From: Actinokineospora diospyrosa | GTDB lineage: Bacteria; Actinomycetota; Actinomycetes; Mycobacteriales; Pseudonocardiaceae | Assembly: GCF_024171925.1 (NCBI RefSeq) | Contig: NZ_JAMTCO010000008.1 | Span: 124,001-188,000 of the forward strand | Reading direction: 5' to 3' | Length of the DNA stretch: 64,000 nucleotides | Shown: one piece after another, positions 57,711-64,000 of the stretch | Layout: each line of letters opens with the position of its first letter | Position numbering within the stretch: position 1 is the stretch's first letter | Translations under genes and position numbers: made by a program | The notes under the pieces: model-generated | The model's database searches: none | The model's input: the letters and a program-made list of their open reading frames with translations, nothing else | What the model was told of the DNA's origin: nothing

Positions 57711-58625
57711 TCAGTCGATCCGGATCACGTGGTGGGTGGTGACGGGGCCTGGGGTGGCGCCGCAGCTGGCGGGGCGGTCGGGGCCGGTGTGGTGTTCGGC
57801 GATGGTGACGCGCCAGCCGCGGCCGTCGACGTGGGTGACGGCGACGCGCCAGTGGCCGTCGTCGTCGAGTTCGGGGTCGCGCACGCGCAGGACGTCGGGG
57901 TGGGTGGTGTTGGTGAGGTCGCGGACGGCGAGTTCGGCGGTTTGTCCGGCGGGGGGCCAGGTGGAGCGGCCCCGGCAGCGGTCGGTGCGCACGGCGGTGC
58001 CGGTGAGCAGGGCGCGGGCGCGGTCGGTGGTGAGGTCGCCGTAGGTGTAGCCGGTGGGTAGCAGTAGCCCGGTGGGGGCGAAGCGGTGTCCCCCGATGTG
58101 GGTGCATTCCCAGACGGCGTCGCCGTGGGTGGTGGCGAGGTCGGCGACGATGGGGCGGCCGCGGACGGCGCAGCACAGGTCGCGGCGGCCGTTGGTGCAC
58201 ACCAGCAGGACGGGCCAGGTGACGGGTTCGCCGAAGCCGCCGACCTCGCCCGCGCCCGCGGCGGGGAAGTCGAGGTCGAGCAGGAGTTTGGGGTCGGTGA
58301 AGGTGTCGCGGCGCAGGAAGGCGCGGCCGGGGGTGGTGTGGGCGAGGTAGACCTGGCGGGGGGTGGGGCGGTGGCGGTCGGGGTGGGGGCCTGGGCGGCG
58401 GATGAGGACGACGCGGACGCCGGTGCCTTTGGCGCGGGCGGTGAGTTCGGCGGCGACGCCGGTGTCGAGGTGGCTCTGGGTGAGGGCGTCGCGTCCCCAG
58501 GGGCCGGGTTGTTCCAGGCACAGCCAGGTGGTGGCAGTCGCGGCGCTGCCAGCGAAGGGTTCGTCGAGCGCGCGCGACACCGCGGAGCAGGCGGTGGCGG
58601 GCAGCGCCGGGGGAGTGGTCGCCAT
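57711..58625 (-). CDS. Sucrase/ferredoxin-like (thioredoxin-like [2Fe-2S]) protein
   Basis: A 304-residue protein from ATG 58625. The frame is open upstream to 58667. The family motif VCTNGRRDLCCAVRGRPIVADL and WECTHIGGHRFAPTGLLLPTGYTYG are clear. The cysteines in these motifs suit an iron-sulfur cluster of the thioredoxin-like ferredoxin type. It ends one base from the start of the winged-helix gene, and the two are probably co-transcribed. Confidence 0.85.
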   Translation of the reverse strand: MATTPPALPATACSAVSRALDEPFAGSAATATTWLCLEQPGPWGRDALTQSHLDTGVAAELTARAKGTGVRVVLIRRPGPHPDRHRPTPRQVYLAHTTPGRAFLRRDTFTDPKLLLDLDFPAAGAGEVGGFGEPVTWPVLLVCTNGRRDLCCAVRGRPIVADLATTHGDAVWECTHIGGHRFAPTGLLLPTGYTYGDLTTDRARALLTGTAVRTDRCRGRSTWPPAGQTAELAVRDLTNTTHPDVLRVRDPELDDDGHWRVAVTHVDGRGWRVTIAEHHTGPDRPASCGATPGPVTTHHVIRID

Positions 58626-58716
58626 CGGCACAAGGCTCTCACGGAAGATACCGCCGTTCGAGTGCACCCGGCGTGTTTGCCGGGTGACGTGGTGTCGGTG
58701 GGCGGTGCCGGGGTGG

Positions 58717-59685
58717 TCACCGGGGTTGTGATCGGTGCGCGGCGCGGCCGAGGCGTTCGGCGACGCCGGTGATGCGGTCGAGGAGTTCCGGTGGTGAGTG
58801 GACCTCGAAGTCGCAGCCGATGAGGGAGACCCAGATGGCGAGGCCGTCGAGGGAGTTGGAGCCCGCGCGCAGGGTGCAGCGGTGCTCGTCGAGGGGTTCG
58901 AGGATGCCTGCGGTGCTGGTGATGTGTTCGGCGGCGTCGGTCATCGACATGTGGAGGGTGACGACGGCCTGGTAGCGGTAGGCGGCGTTGCTGAGGCCGT
59001 AGGCGGTGTAGGCGGCCATGTCGTCGGCGGGTGGTTCGCGGGGGGTGAAGCGGGGGCCTGTGGGGGTGCGGGGGGTGAGGCGGTCGACGCGGAAGGTGCG
59101 CCAGTCGTCGCGGTCGACGTCGAAGCCGACGAGGTACCAGCGGCGGCCGGTGTGCACGAGGCGCAGCGGTTCGACTTGGCGCAGGGTGTTCTCGCCGTCG
59201 CGGTGGCGGTAGTCGAAGCGGAGTCGTTCGTGGTCGCGGCAGGCGGAGGCGATGGTGGAGAGGGTGTCGGGGTCGACGGTGGGGCCGCGGCCGGGGATCG
59301 CGAGCATGGCCGACTGCAGTGCGTTGACGCGGTTGCGCAGGCGGGAGGGCAGGACCTGTTCGAGTTTGGCCAGCGCCCGCACGGAGGTCTCTTCGATGCC
59401 CGCGACGGTGCCGCCGGAGGCACTGCGCAGCCCGATCGCGACGGCCACGGCTTCCTCGTCGTCGAGCAGCAGGGGCGGCAGTGCGGCTCCTGCGCCGAGG
59501 CGGTAGCCGCCGGTGGTGCCGGTGGAGGCGTGCACGGGGTACCCCAGCGACCGGAGCTTGTCGACATCACGGCGCACCGTGCGGTCGGTGACGCCGAGCC
59601 GGTCGGCCAGGTCCGCGCCGGACCAGTCGCGGCGGGTCTGCAGCAGTGACAGCAGGCGCAGCAACCGGGCCGAGGTCTCCAACAT
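58717..59685 (-). CDS. WYL-domain transcriptional regulator (YafY type)
   Basis: A 322-residue protein with an N-terminal HTH_11 (ARLLRLLSLLQTRRDWSGADLADRLGVTDRTVRRDVDKLRSLG), a central WYL domain (VEPLRLVHTGRRWYLVGFDVDRDDWRTFRVDRL) and a C-terminal WCX-like extension. WYL regulators often sense nucleic acids or nucleotides and control stress or defence genes. A perfect 10-bp inverted repeat lies 20 bases upstream of its start, probably its operator. Confidence 0.9.
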   Translation of the reverse strand: MLETSARLLRLLSLLQTRRDWSGADLADRLGVTDRTVRRDVDKLRSLGYPVHASTGTTGGYRLGAGAALPPLLLDDEEAVAVAIGLRSASGGTVAGIEETSVRALAKLEQVLPSRLRNRVNALQSAMLAIPGRGPTVDPDTLSTIASACRDHERLRFDYRHRDGENTLRQVEPLRLVHTGRRWYLVGFDVDRDDWRTFRVDRLTPRTPTGPRFTPREPPADDMAAYTAYGLSNAAYRYQAVVTLHMSMTDAAEHITSTAGILEPLDEHRCTLRAGSNSLDGLAIWVSLIGCDFEVHSPPELLDRITGVAERLGRAAHRSQPR

Positions 59686-59704
59686 GCCGCCCAGTCTGAC
59701 ACCT

Positions 59705-59729
59705 ATTGCGGACCACAGCGGTCCGCAAT
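59705..59729. promoter_or_regulatory. Inverted repeat operator candidate between divergent genes
   Basis: ATTGCGGACC (59705-59714) and its exact reverse complement GGTCCGCAAT (59720-59729) flank a 5-base spacer. The site lies 20 bases upstream of the WYL regulator and 75 bases upstream of the divergent winged-helix gene, so it could control both. Confidence 0.65.
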
Positions 59730-59804
59730 GGCGACGCCGCAGGCGAGCCAGTCCTGGGGCAATACGCGGCCACCGTCCCCAGGCGCGCCGCTAGTGTTCG
59801 CCCG

Positions 59805-60902
59805 GTGTCCCCGGTCTTGACCCGTCGCGCCCTTAACCGTGCTCTGCTGGCCCGGCAGTTCCTCCTCGAGCGAGTATCGGTGTCACCACTGGAAGCGGTG
59901 CGCCACCTGGTTGGCCTGCAGGCTCAAGCCCCGAACCCGCCCTACATCGGTCTCTGGTCGCGGCTGGCCGACTTCGCTCTGGCCGACCTGGCTGACCTGC
60001 TTTCCTCCCGCCAGGTGGTGCGCCTGGCGCTGATGCGTTCCACCATCCACTTGGTCGACTCCCGTGACGCCGAGCCACTGCGCGGGCTGCTGGCGCCCGT
60101 GCTTGTCCGAGGCTTCCGGGCAACCGTGGGTCGGGCGTTTGACGACGTCGATCACGATGAGGTTGCGGCGGTTGGGGCGGGGATTGTTGCCGAGGAGCCC
60201 TTGACGGCGGCGGAGTTGGGGCGGCGTTTGGCTGTGCGGTGGCCGAACCACGAGCCGGACCGGTTGGCTGCGCTTGTGCGGACGCAGGTTGGGCTGGTGC
60301 AGGTGCCGCCCCGTGGCCTGTGGGGGTCCTCCGGGCAGGCCAAACACACCACGCTGGCCGCCTGGCTGCCCGAAACCAACGCGGCAGCGATGTCCCCCGA
60401 CACCGTGATCCGCCGCTACCTGGCCGCGTTCGGGCCCGCCACGCCCGCCGACGCGCAGATGTGGTCCGGGCTCACCGGCCTGCGGGAAGTGTTCGAGCGC
60501 CAAGCGGATCTCGTCACCTTCCGCGACGAAGCGGACCGCGTGCTCTACGACTTGCCCGAAGCGCCCCGCCCGGACCCGGACACCCCTGCCCCGGTGCGCT
60601 TGGTCGCCGCGTTCGACAACCTGATCCTCTCCCACGCCGACCGCTCTCGGGTGATCGCCGACGAGCACCGCAAGCCGGTGATCATGGGTACCGGCAACGG
60701 CAACGTCCGACCCACCGTCCTGGTGGACGGCGTGGTGGTTGGGATGTGGGGCACCCAGCGGACCAAGCGCACCGCGGTGCTGACGATCACCCCGCTGGCG
60801 AAGATCTCCGCCAAGGACCGTCGAGCGATTGAGCCTGAAGCCCGGCGACTGCTGGCGGTCACCGACCCGGACGCGGACACGGTCGAGATCCACTACGCCT
60901 AG
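59805..60902 (+). CDS. Winged-helix DNA-binding protein of the HTH_42/AlkZ-like family (copy 2)
   Basis: A 365-residue protein from GTG 59805. It has LTRRALNRALLARQFLLERV at the start, HLVGLQAQAPNPPYIGLWSRL, a winged helix PLTAAELGRRLAVRW, and the C-terminal LPEAPRPDPDTPAPVRLVAAFDNLILSHADRSRVI, then VDGVVVGMWGTQRTKRTAVLTI. It is a closer match to the family consensus than the protein at 56636. The catalytic residue pattern QAQ at the start of the domain, important in AlkZ-type glycosylases, is present. Confidence 0.8.
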   Translation: MSPVLTRRALNRALLARQFLLERVSVSPLEAVRHLVGLQAQAPNPPYIGLWSRLADFALADLADLLSSRQVVRLALMRSTIHLVDSRDAEPLRGLLAPVLVRGFRATVGRAFDDVDHDEVAAVGAGIVAEEPLTAAELGRRLAVRWPNHEPDRLAALVRTQVGLVQVPPRGLWGSSGQAKHTTLAAWLPETNAAAMSPDTVIRRYLAAFGPATPADAQMWSGLTGLREVFERQADLVTFRDEADRVLYDLPEAPRPDPDTPAPVRLVAAFDNLILSHADRSRVIADEHRKPVIMGTGNGNVRPTVLVDGVVVGMWGTQRTKRTAVLTITPLAKISAKDRRAIEPEARRLLAVTDPDADTVEIHYA

Positions 60903-60964
60903 TGGCTCGACTCAGAACGTTGGGCGGGTCGAGACATGGTCGACGTTCTGGGTCGCGCCACTAG

Positions 60965-61474
60965 CTACTCGCCGGTGGTGCCGTCCAGGTACTCGCGCAG
61001 GAGGTCCAGGTGGCCGACGTGGCGGGCGGTCTCCTGGATCACGTGGGTCAGAACCCAGCGCAGGGTGCGCTCGGGATCCCGGCGAGCGTGGTCCTCGGGG
61101 GCGAGGCTGGCGATGGCCCGCTCTGAGATGGCCCACTCGTCGCGATAGGCGGCCAGCACCGCGGTGGTGGTGTCTTCAGGTCGGATGCGCCACTCGGCAT
61201 GCACATCGTCGGGCTCCCAGAGCGACGGCTCGTCCGAGCCACCCGCTGTGCGAGTGATCCAGTAGCGCTCGACGGCGGTCAGGTGCTTCACGATCCCCAG
61301 CACGCTCAGCACCGGCGAGGTCGGCACCGGTGTCTCAGTGGCCTGCGCCGGGGTGAGCCCGTCGGCCTTGATCAGCACAGTGGCCCGCAGGAACGCGAGG
61401 AACTCCCACTGCAGCCGGAGTTCGTCATCAGCATCGGTACGGGGCCAACTGCGGTCCGACCCGGTGATCGACAT
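60965..61474 (-). CDS. DinB-like (DUF664) four-helix protein
   Basis: A 169-residue protein starting at ATG 61474. It has VLGIVKHLTAVERYWITRT and THVIQETARHVGHLDLLREYLDG, placing metal-binding His residues as in the DinB/YfiT fold. Actinobacterial members are often thiol (mycothiol) transferases or related detoxification enzymes. The family is known. The substrate here is not. Confidence 0.85.
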   Translation of the reverse strand: MSITGSDRSWPRTDADDELRLQWEFLAFLRATVLIKADGLTPAQATETPVPTSPVLSVLGIVKHLTAVERYWITRTAGGSDEPSLWEPDDVHAEWRIRPEDTTTAVLAAYRDEWAISERAIASLAPEDHARRDPERTLRWVLTHVIQETARHVGHLDLLREYLDGTTGE

Positions 61475-61626
61475 GGCACCCACTCTAGGGGAATCGGGGG
61501 CAGGGGTAACCGTGAAGTCGAGGGTTGCCCCACGCCAGCAGCCATAAACCTCAACCTGAGGATGAGGGTTGCCGGCAAGGCTGTGACCAGCACTAACTCG
61601 CTTAGTCGGCCATTGGATACTCGTGC

Positions 61627-61893
61627 TTAAGCGCTGCGCTTGCCCAGCACCTGCATCCCCGCCTCGGTCACTCGCACCGCCACATCCCGGGTCCCCAACA
61701 CCACCCGGAACACCACCAAGCCCCGCCGCTCCAACACCGTCAGCGCCTCGGCCACCCACTGCGGCACGTGCCCCGCGGGCCCACCATCCGATCCCGCCCA
61801 CAGGAAGCTCAACGGCGCGCCCCACAACCCCGAGTGGAACAGCACCGAACCCTCAGCCGCGTGCCGAAGCGCGCGCGTCTCGTTCTCCGTCAT
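61627..61893 (-). CDS. Small winged-helix-like protein of unknown function
   Basis: An 88-residue protein from ATG 61893. It is short and mostly helical with PQWVAEALTVLERRGLVVFRVVLGTRDVAVRVTEAGMQVLGKR, which resembles a winged helix (helix, then two strands). It stands between the DinB-like gene and the adenosine deaminase. The function is unknown. Confidence 0.55.
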   Translation of the reverse strand: MTENETRALRHAAEGSVLFHSGLWGAPLSFLWAGSDGGPAGHVPQWVAEALTVLERRGLVVFRVVLGTRDVAVRVTEAGMQVLGKRSA

Positions 61894-61985
61894 CACAGAC
61901 CTCCCCAGAACCCCACATCCGCGTGGCACCGATCACAGGCCTTATCGGCAGGTTCCCGCGCCACGAAAGCACCCGCCACCCCTGC

Positions 61986-62948
61986 TCACCCCAGCCACCG
62001 AACAGCTCCCGACACCAACCCGTCCCGCACCCGTGGCGGCGCGAACCCCGCCGCCGCGATCGCGGCGGCGGCCAGTGCCGCGTCGTCGAATCCCAGCTCG
62101 TCGCGCCACAGCGCGTACTCCTCGGCCAGGCCGCGGCCGGTCACGTCCGGCACGTCGGTGTTGACCGTCACCGCCACCCCGGCGTCGAGCAGCCGCCGCA
62201 CCGGGTGCGCCGCGGGCGAGGGCACGAGTCCCAGGGCCACGTTCGACGAGACGCACACCTCGACCGGGATTCCTCGTTCCCGCAGCAGTGCCATCACCGA
62301 CGGGTCCTCCAGCGCGCGGAACCCGTGCCCGATGCGTTGGGCGCCGCCGAGTTCGACGGCTTCGCGGACGCTGTCGGCGCCCGCTGATTCCCCGGCGTGG
62401 TGCACCATCCGCAGCCCTGCCTGTTGTGCTTCCCGCAGGACCCCGGCGAAGGGCGCCAGCGGGAACGCCTCGTCCCCGGCGAGTCCGATCCCGACCACGA
62501 TGTCGTTGTGGCGGGCGGCCAACTCCACTGTGCGTTCCAGTCGCGCCACCGACTGGCGGCGTGAGTGGTCCAGTAGCAGGCGCACGGTGATCCCGTGTGC
62601 GCGTTGGCCTTCGCGCAGTCCGGCGACGACCGCGGCCAGGGGCATGTGGAGGTCGTCGAGTCGTTCGCCGTGGGAGGCGGCGGTGAAGGTGACCTCCGCG
62701 TAGTGCGTTCCCTGCGCGGCCTCGTCCGCGCAGAACTCCACGGCGAGCCGGTGGAAGTCCTCTGCGGACCGTGCCAGCGCGCGGACGAGGGAGTTGCGGT
62801 CGGCGAAGGCCCGGAAACCGCGGAACGGCCCGCCCGGTGGCACCGGGACGCCCTCGCGCGCCGCCCAGTGCGCCAGGGTCGCCGCCCGCACCGTGCTCTC
62901 CAGGTGGACGTGCAAATGCGCCTTCGGCAACGCGACCAAGTCCCGCAC
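61986..62948 (-). CDS. Adenosine deaminase
   Basis: A 320-residue TIM-barrel deaminase. Zinc ligands and catalytic residues are visible: the HxH of AHLHVHLEST near residue 11, MVHHAGESA with the zinc His and catalytic Glu, RIGHGF, SSNVAL, and NTDVPDV with the metal-binding Asp. The first motif ends in LEST in place of the usual DGxL. It converts adenosine to inosine in purine salvage. Other purine or amino-purine substrates are possible. Confidence 0.85.
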   Translation of the reverse strand: MRDLVALPKAHLHVHLESTVRAATLAHWAAREGVPVPPGGPFRGFRAFADRNSLVRALARSAEDFHRLAVEFCADEAAQGTHYAEVTFTAASHGERLDDLHMPLAAVVAGLREGQRAHGITVRLLLDHSRRQSVARLERTVELAARHNDIVVGIGLAGDEAFPLAPFAGVLREAQQAGLRMVHHAGESAGADSVREAVELGGAQRIGHGFRALEDPSVMALLRERGIPVEVCVSSNVALGLVPSPAAHPVRRLLDAGVAVTVNTDVPDVTGRGLAEEYALWRDELGFDDAALAAAAIAAAGFAPPRVRDGLVSGAVRWLG

Positions 62949-63077
62949 ACCACCAGGCTAGAAGCCTTCGGGGCAAGATCGCCGCCGGTTTTCCCGTTCC
63001 ACCGGCAACCTTTCCACTGCTGCCGGTGCTCTTAGGGGGTAGCAGGCACACCTCGAGCGAAAGGGGCCGGATCCACC

Positions 63078-63476
63078 GTGGCACTGACCTTCGCCCAGCC
63101 CGACCGCAGACTCACCCTCACCGTCGCGCGCACCGGCCGCCACGTCACCATCGCCGCGGTGGGCCGCATCGACCTGGCCACCGAGTCGCCCTGGCACGAG
63201 GAGGTCATGCGGGCCTGCACCGCGGCGGACGAGACGACCCGGGTGTGCGTGGACCTCACCGAGGTCACGTTCCTGAGCTGGGCCAGCACCGCGGTCCTGG
63301 TGCGCGCCCACCGGGCCTGCGCGCGCCGCGGCCGGACCCTGCGCGTGGTGGCCAGCGGTCCCGTCCTCACCGGACTGCACGTGACCCGCCTGCACGAGGA
63401 CATCACGATCATCCCGGGGCTGCGGCCGGTCGAGGTCACCCGCCCGCGCGCGGCCACCGGGTGGCTGATCGCCTAG
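63078..63476 (+). CDS. STAS-domain protein (anti-sigma-factor-antagonist-like)
   Basis: A 132-residue single STAS domain from GTG 63078. It has TIAAVGRIDLATESPWHEEV, VCVDLTEVTFLSWASTAVLVRAHR and a C-terminal VLTGLHVTRLHEDITII. The helix-start motif that carries the phosphorylated serine in SpoIIAA-type antagonists (DSSG) reads SWAS here, so control by serine phosphorylation is doubtful. It may sit in a partner-switching pathway controlled by another signal. Confidence 0.75.
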   Translation: MALTFAQPDRRLTLTVARTGRHVTIAAVGRIDLATESPWHEEVMRACTAADETTRVCVDLTEVTFLSWASTAVLVRAHRACARRGRTLRVVASGPVLTGLHVTRLHEDITIIPGLRPVEVTRPRAATGWLIA

Positions 63477-63556
63477 CGCCCGCGGTGTCCGGTCGCGTCA
63501 CTCGATGCGGTGACAGCCGGGTGGCGGGAGCGCGCGGGGCGCAGCACTGTTGGCCG

Positions 63557-64000
63557 GTGGACTTCCCCCGGTTGGACGCCCTCAGCGACCAGTACGAGAG
63601 CCCGTTCGCGACGTTCCTGGCGCACACCGACCAGAAGCGCAAGGCCAACCGCTACCTGGAGCAGGTGGCCGACGGGTTGGCGCGGCGGGCGGTGTTCGTC
63701 GACGCCGGGGCGGGGACCGGGGACACCACCGCGCACCTGGCCGAGCGGTTCGAGCGGGTGGTCGCCATCGAGCCCAACCCGGCGTTGCGGGCGCAGCTGG
63801 CGGGCCGGGTGCCCGGCGCGGAGATCATCGACGTGCCGATCCTGGCGGCGGAGCCGGGGGCCGGGGCGGATCTGGTGTTCTGCGGGCACGTCCTGTACTA
63901 CGTGCACCCGGACCTGTGGGCCGAGCACCTGGCCGCCCTCGCGTCGTGGACCGCGCCAGGGGGCCAGTGCGTGGTCGCGATGCAGAACCCCGGCAGTGAC
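63557..64000 (+). CDS. SAM-dependent methyltransferase, partial (runs off the window)
   Basis: The first 148 codons from GTG 63557. It begins VDFPRLDALSDQYESPFATFL. Motif I is AVFVDAGAGTGDTTAHLAERF, followed by RVVAIEPNPALRAQL and DLVFCGHVLYYV. It is a class I methyltransferase, likely acting on a small molecule. The C-terminal part is beyond the window. Confidence 0.8.
   Translation, partial: MDFPRLDALSDQYESPFATFLAHTDQKRKANRYLEQVADGLARRAVFVDAGAGTGDTTAHLAERFERVVAIEPNPALRAQLAGRVPGAEIIDVPILAAEPGAGADLVFCGHVLYYVHPDLWAEHLAALASWTAPGGQCVVAMQNPGSD

Noticed and set aside
1..64000. CRISPR arrays, insertion sequences and biosynthetic assembly lines
   Set aside because: I saw no regularly spaced repeats, no transposase motifs and no PKS, NRPS or lanthipeptide genes in the window.

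Overview
This is a window of high-GC actinobacterial DNA. Three things place it there: frequent GTG and TTG starts, many ATGA/GTGA start-stop overlaps, and actinobacterial gene families (DUF3097, DUF5703, DUF3090, SCO1664 and MSMEG_4193 families, MptB mannosyltransferase, subtilisin-inhibitor-like protein, WhiB-like protein). A member of the Pseudonocardiales is the most likely source, judged from the gene mix only.

Positions 1 to about 20,200 are accessory DNA, most simply an integrative conjugative-type element plus cargo ending at a tRNA-Leu(GAG) gene. The conjugation-type core (15,669-20,201) is one overlapping run: a WhiB-like protein, a small membrane protein, an FtsK/SpoIIIE-type DNA translocase, a 46-residue protein, and a large serine recombinase. 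The recombinase is broken by a one-base frameshift, and its last codons lie inside the 3' end of the tRNA. Left of this core are three related small HTH regulators (one with an intact companion gene, one with a decayed companion), two convergent HTH regulators with a Nudix-like C-terminal half, a third protein of that kind without an HTH, an orphan Imm1-type immunity protein, an APH-type kinase, CutA and an HTH-TPR regulator. The other end of the element is not visible and may lie left of the window.

The main cargo of interest is at 7,468-9,535: three genes joined by 4-base overlaps that encode a cGAS/DncV-like nucleotidyltransferase, a stand-alone E2-like protein with Cys in an LCLY motif, and a small protein with two predicted membrane helices. 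This fits a compact type II (E2-only) CBASS anti-phage operon. An HTH/zinc-ribbon protein lies just upstream.

From about 20,300 to the end the DNA looks chromosomal. 20.4-28.7 kb: an M20 peptidase, a secreted ricin-type lectin, a methyltransferase, an NDK-like protein, lipoproteins and a MarR-type pair. 28.6-32.3 kb: aldo/keto reductase, F420-dependent oxidoreductase, UppP and a histidine phosphatase. 32.4-39.2 kb: secreted protease inhibitor, CHAP-domain protein with repeats, an ABC transporter and a GH92 mannosidase. 40-47 kb: a subtilase-like protein lacking the catalytic Ser, a second M20 peptidase, MptB, a GT9-like glycosyltransferase, an MFS exporter and an LD-carboxypeptidase. 47.2-55.5 kb: an S9 peptidase, DUF3090, SCO1664, an LLM oxidoreductase, DUF3097, an NfeD/SPFH pair and a tandem pair of unknowns. 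55.5-64 kb: methyltransferases, two HTH_42 winged-helix proteins, a sucrase/ferredoxin-like protein, a WYL regulator, a DinB-like protein, an adenosine deaminase and a STAS-domain protein. The last gene runs off the window.

All calls come from reading the sequence. No database search was run.
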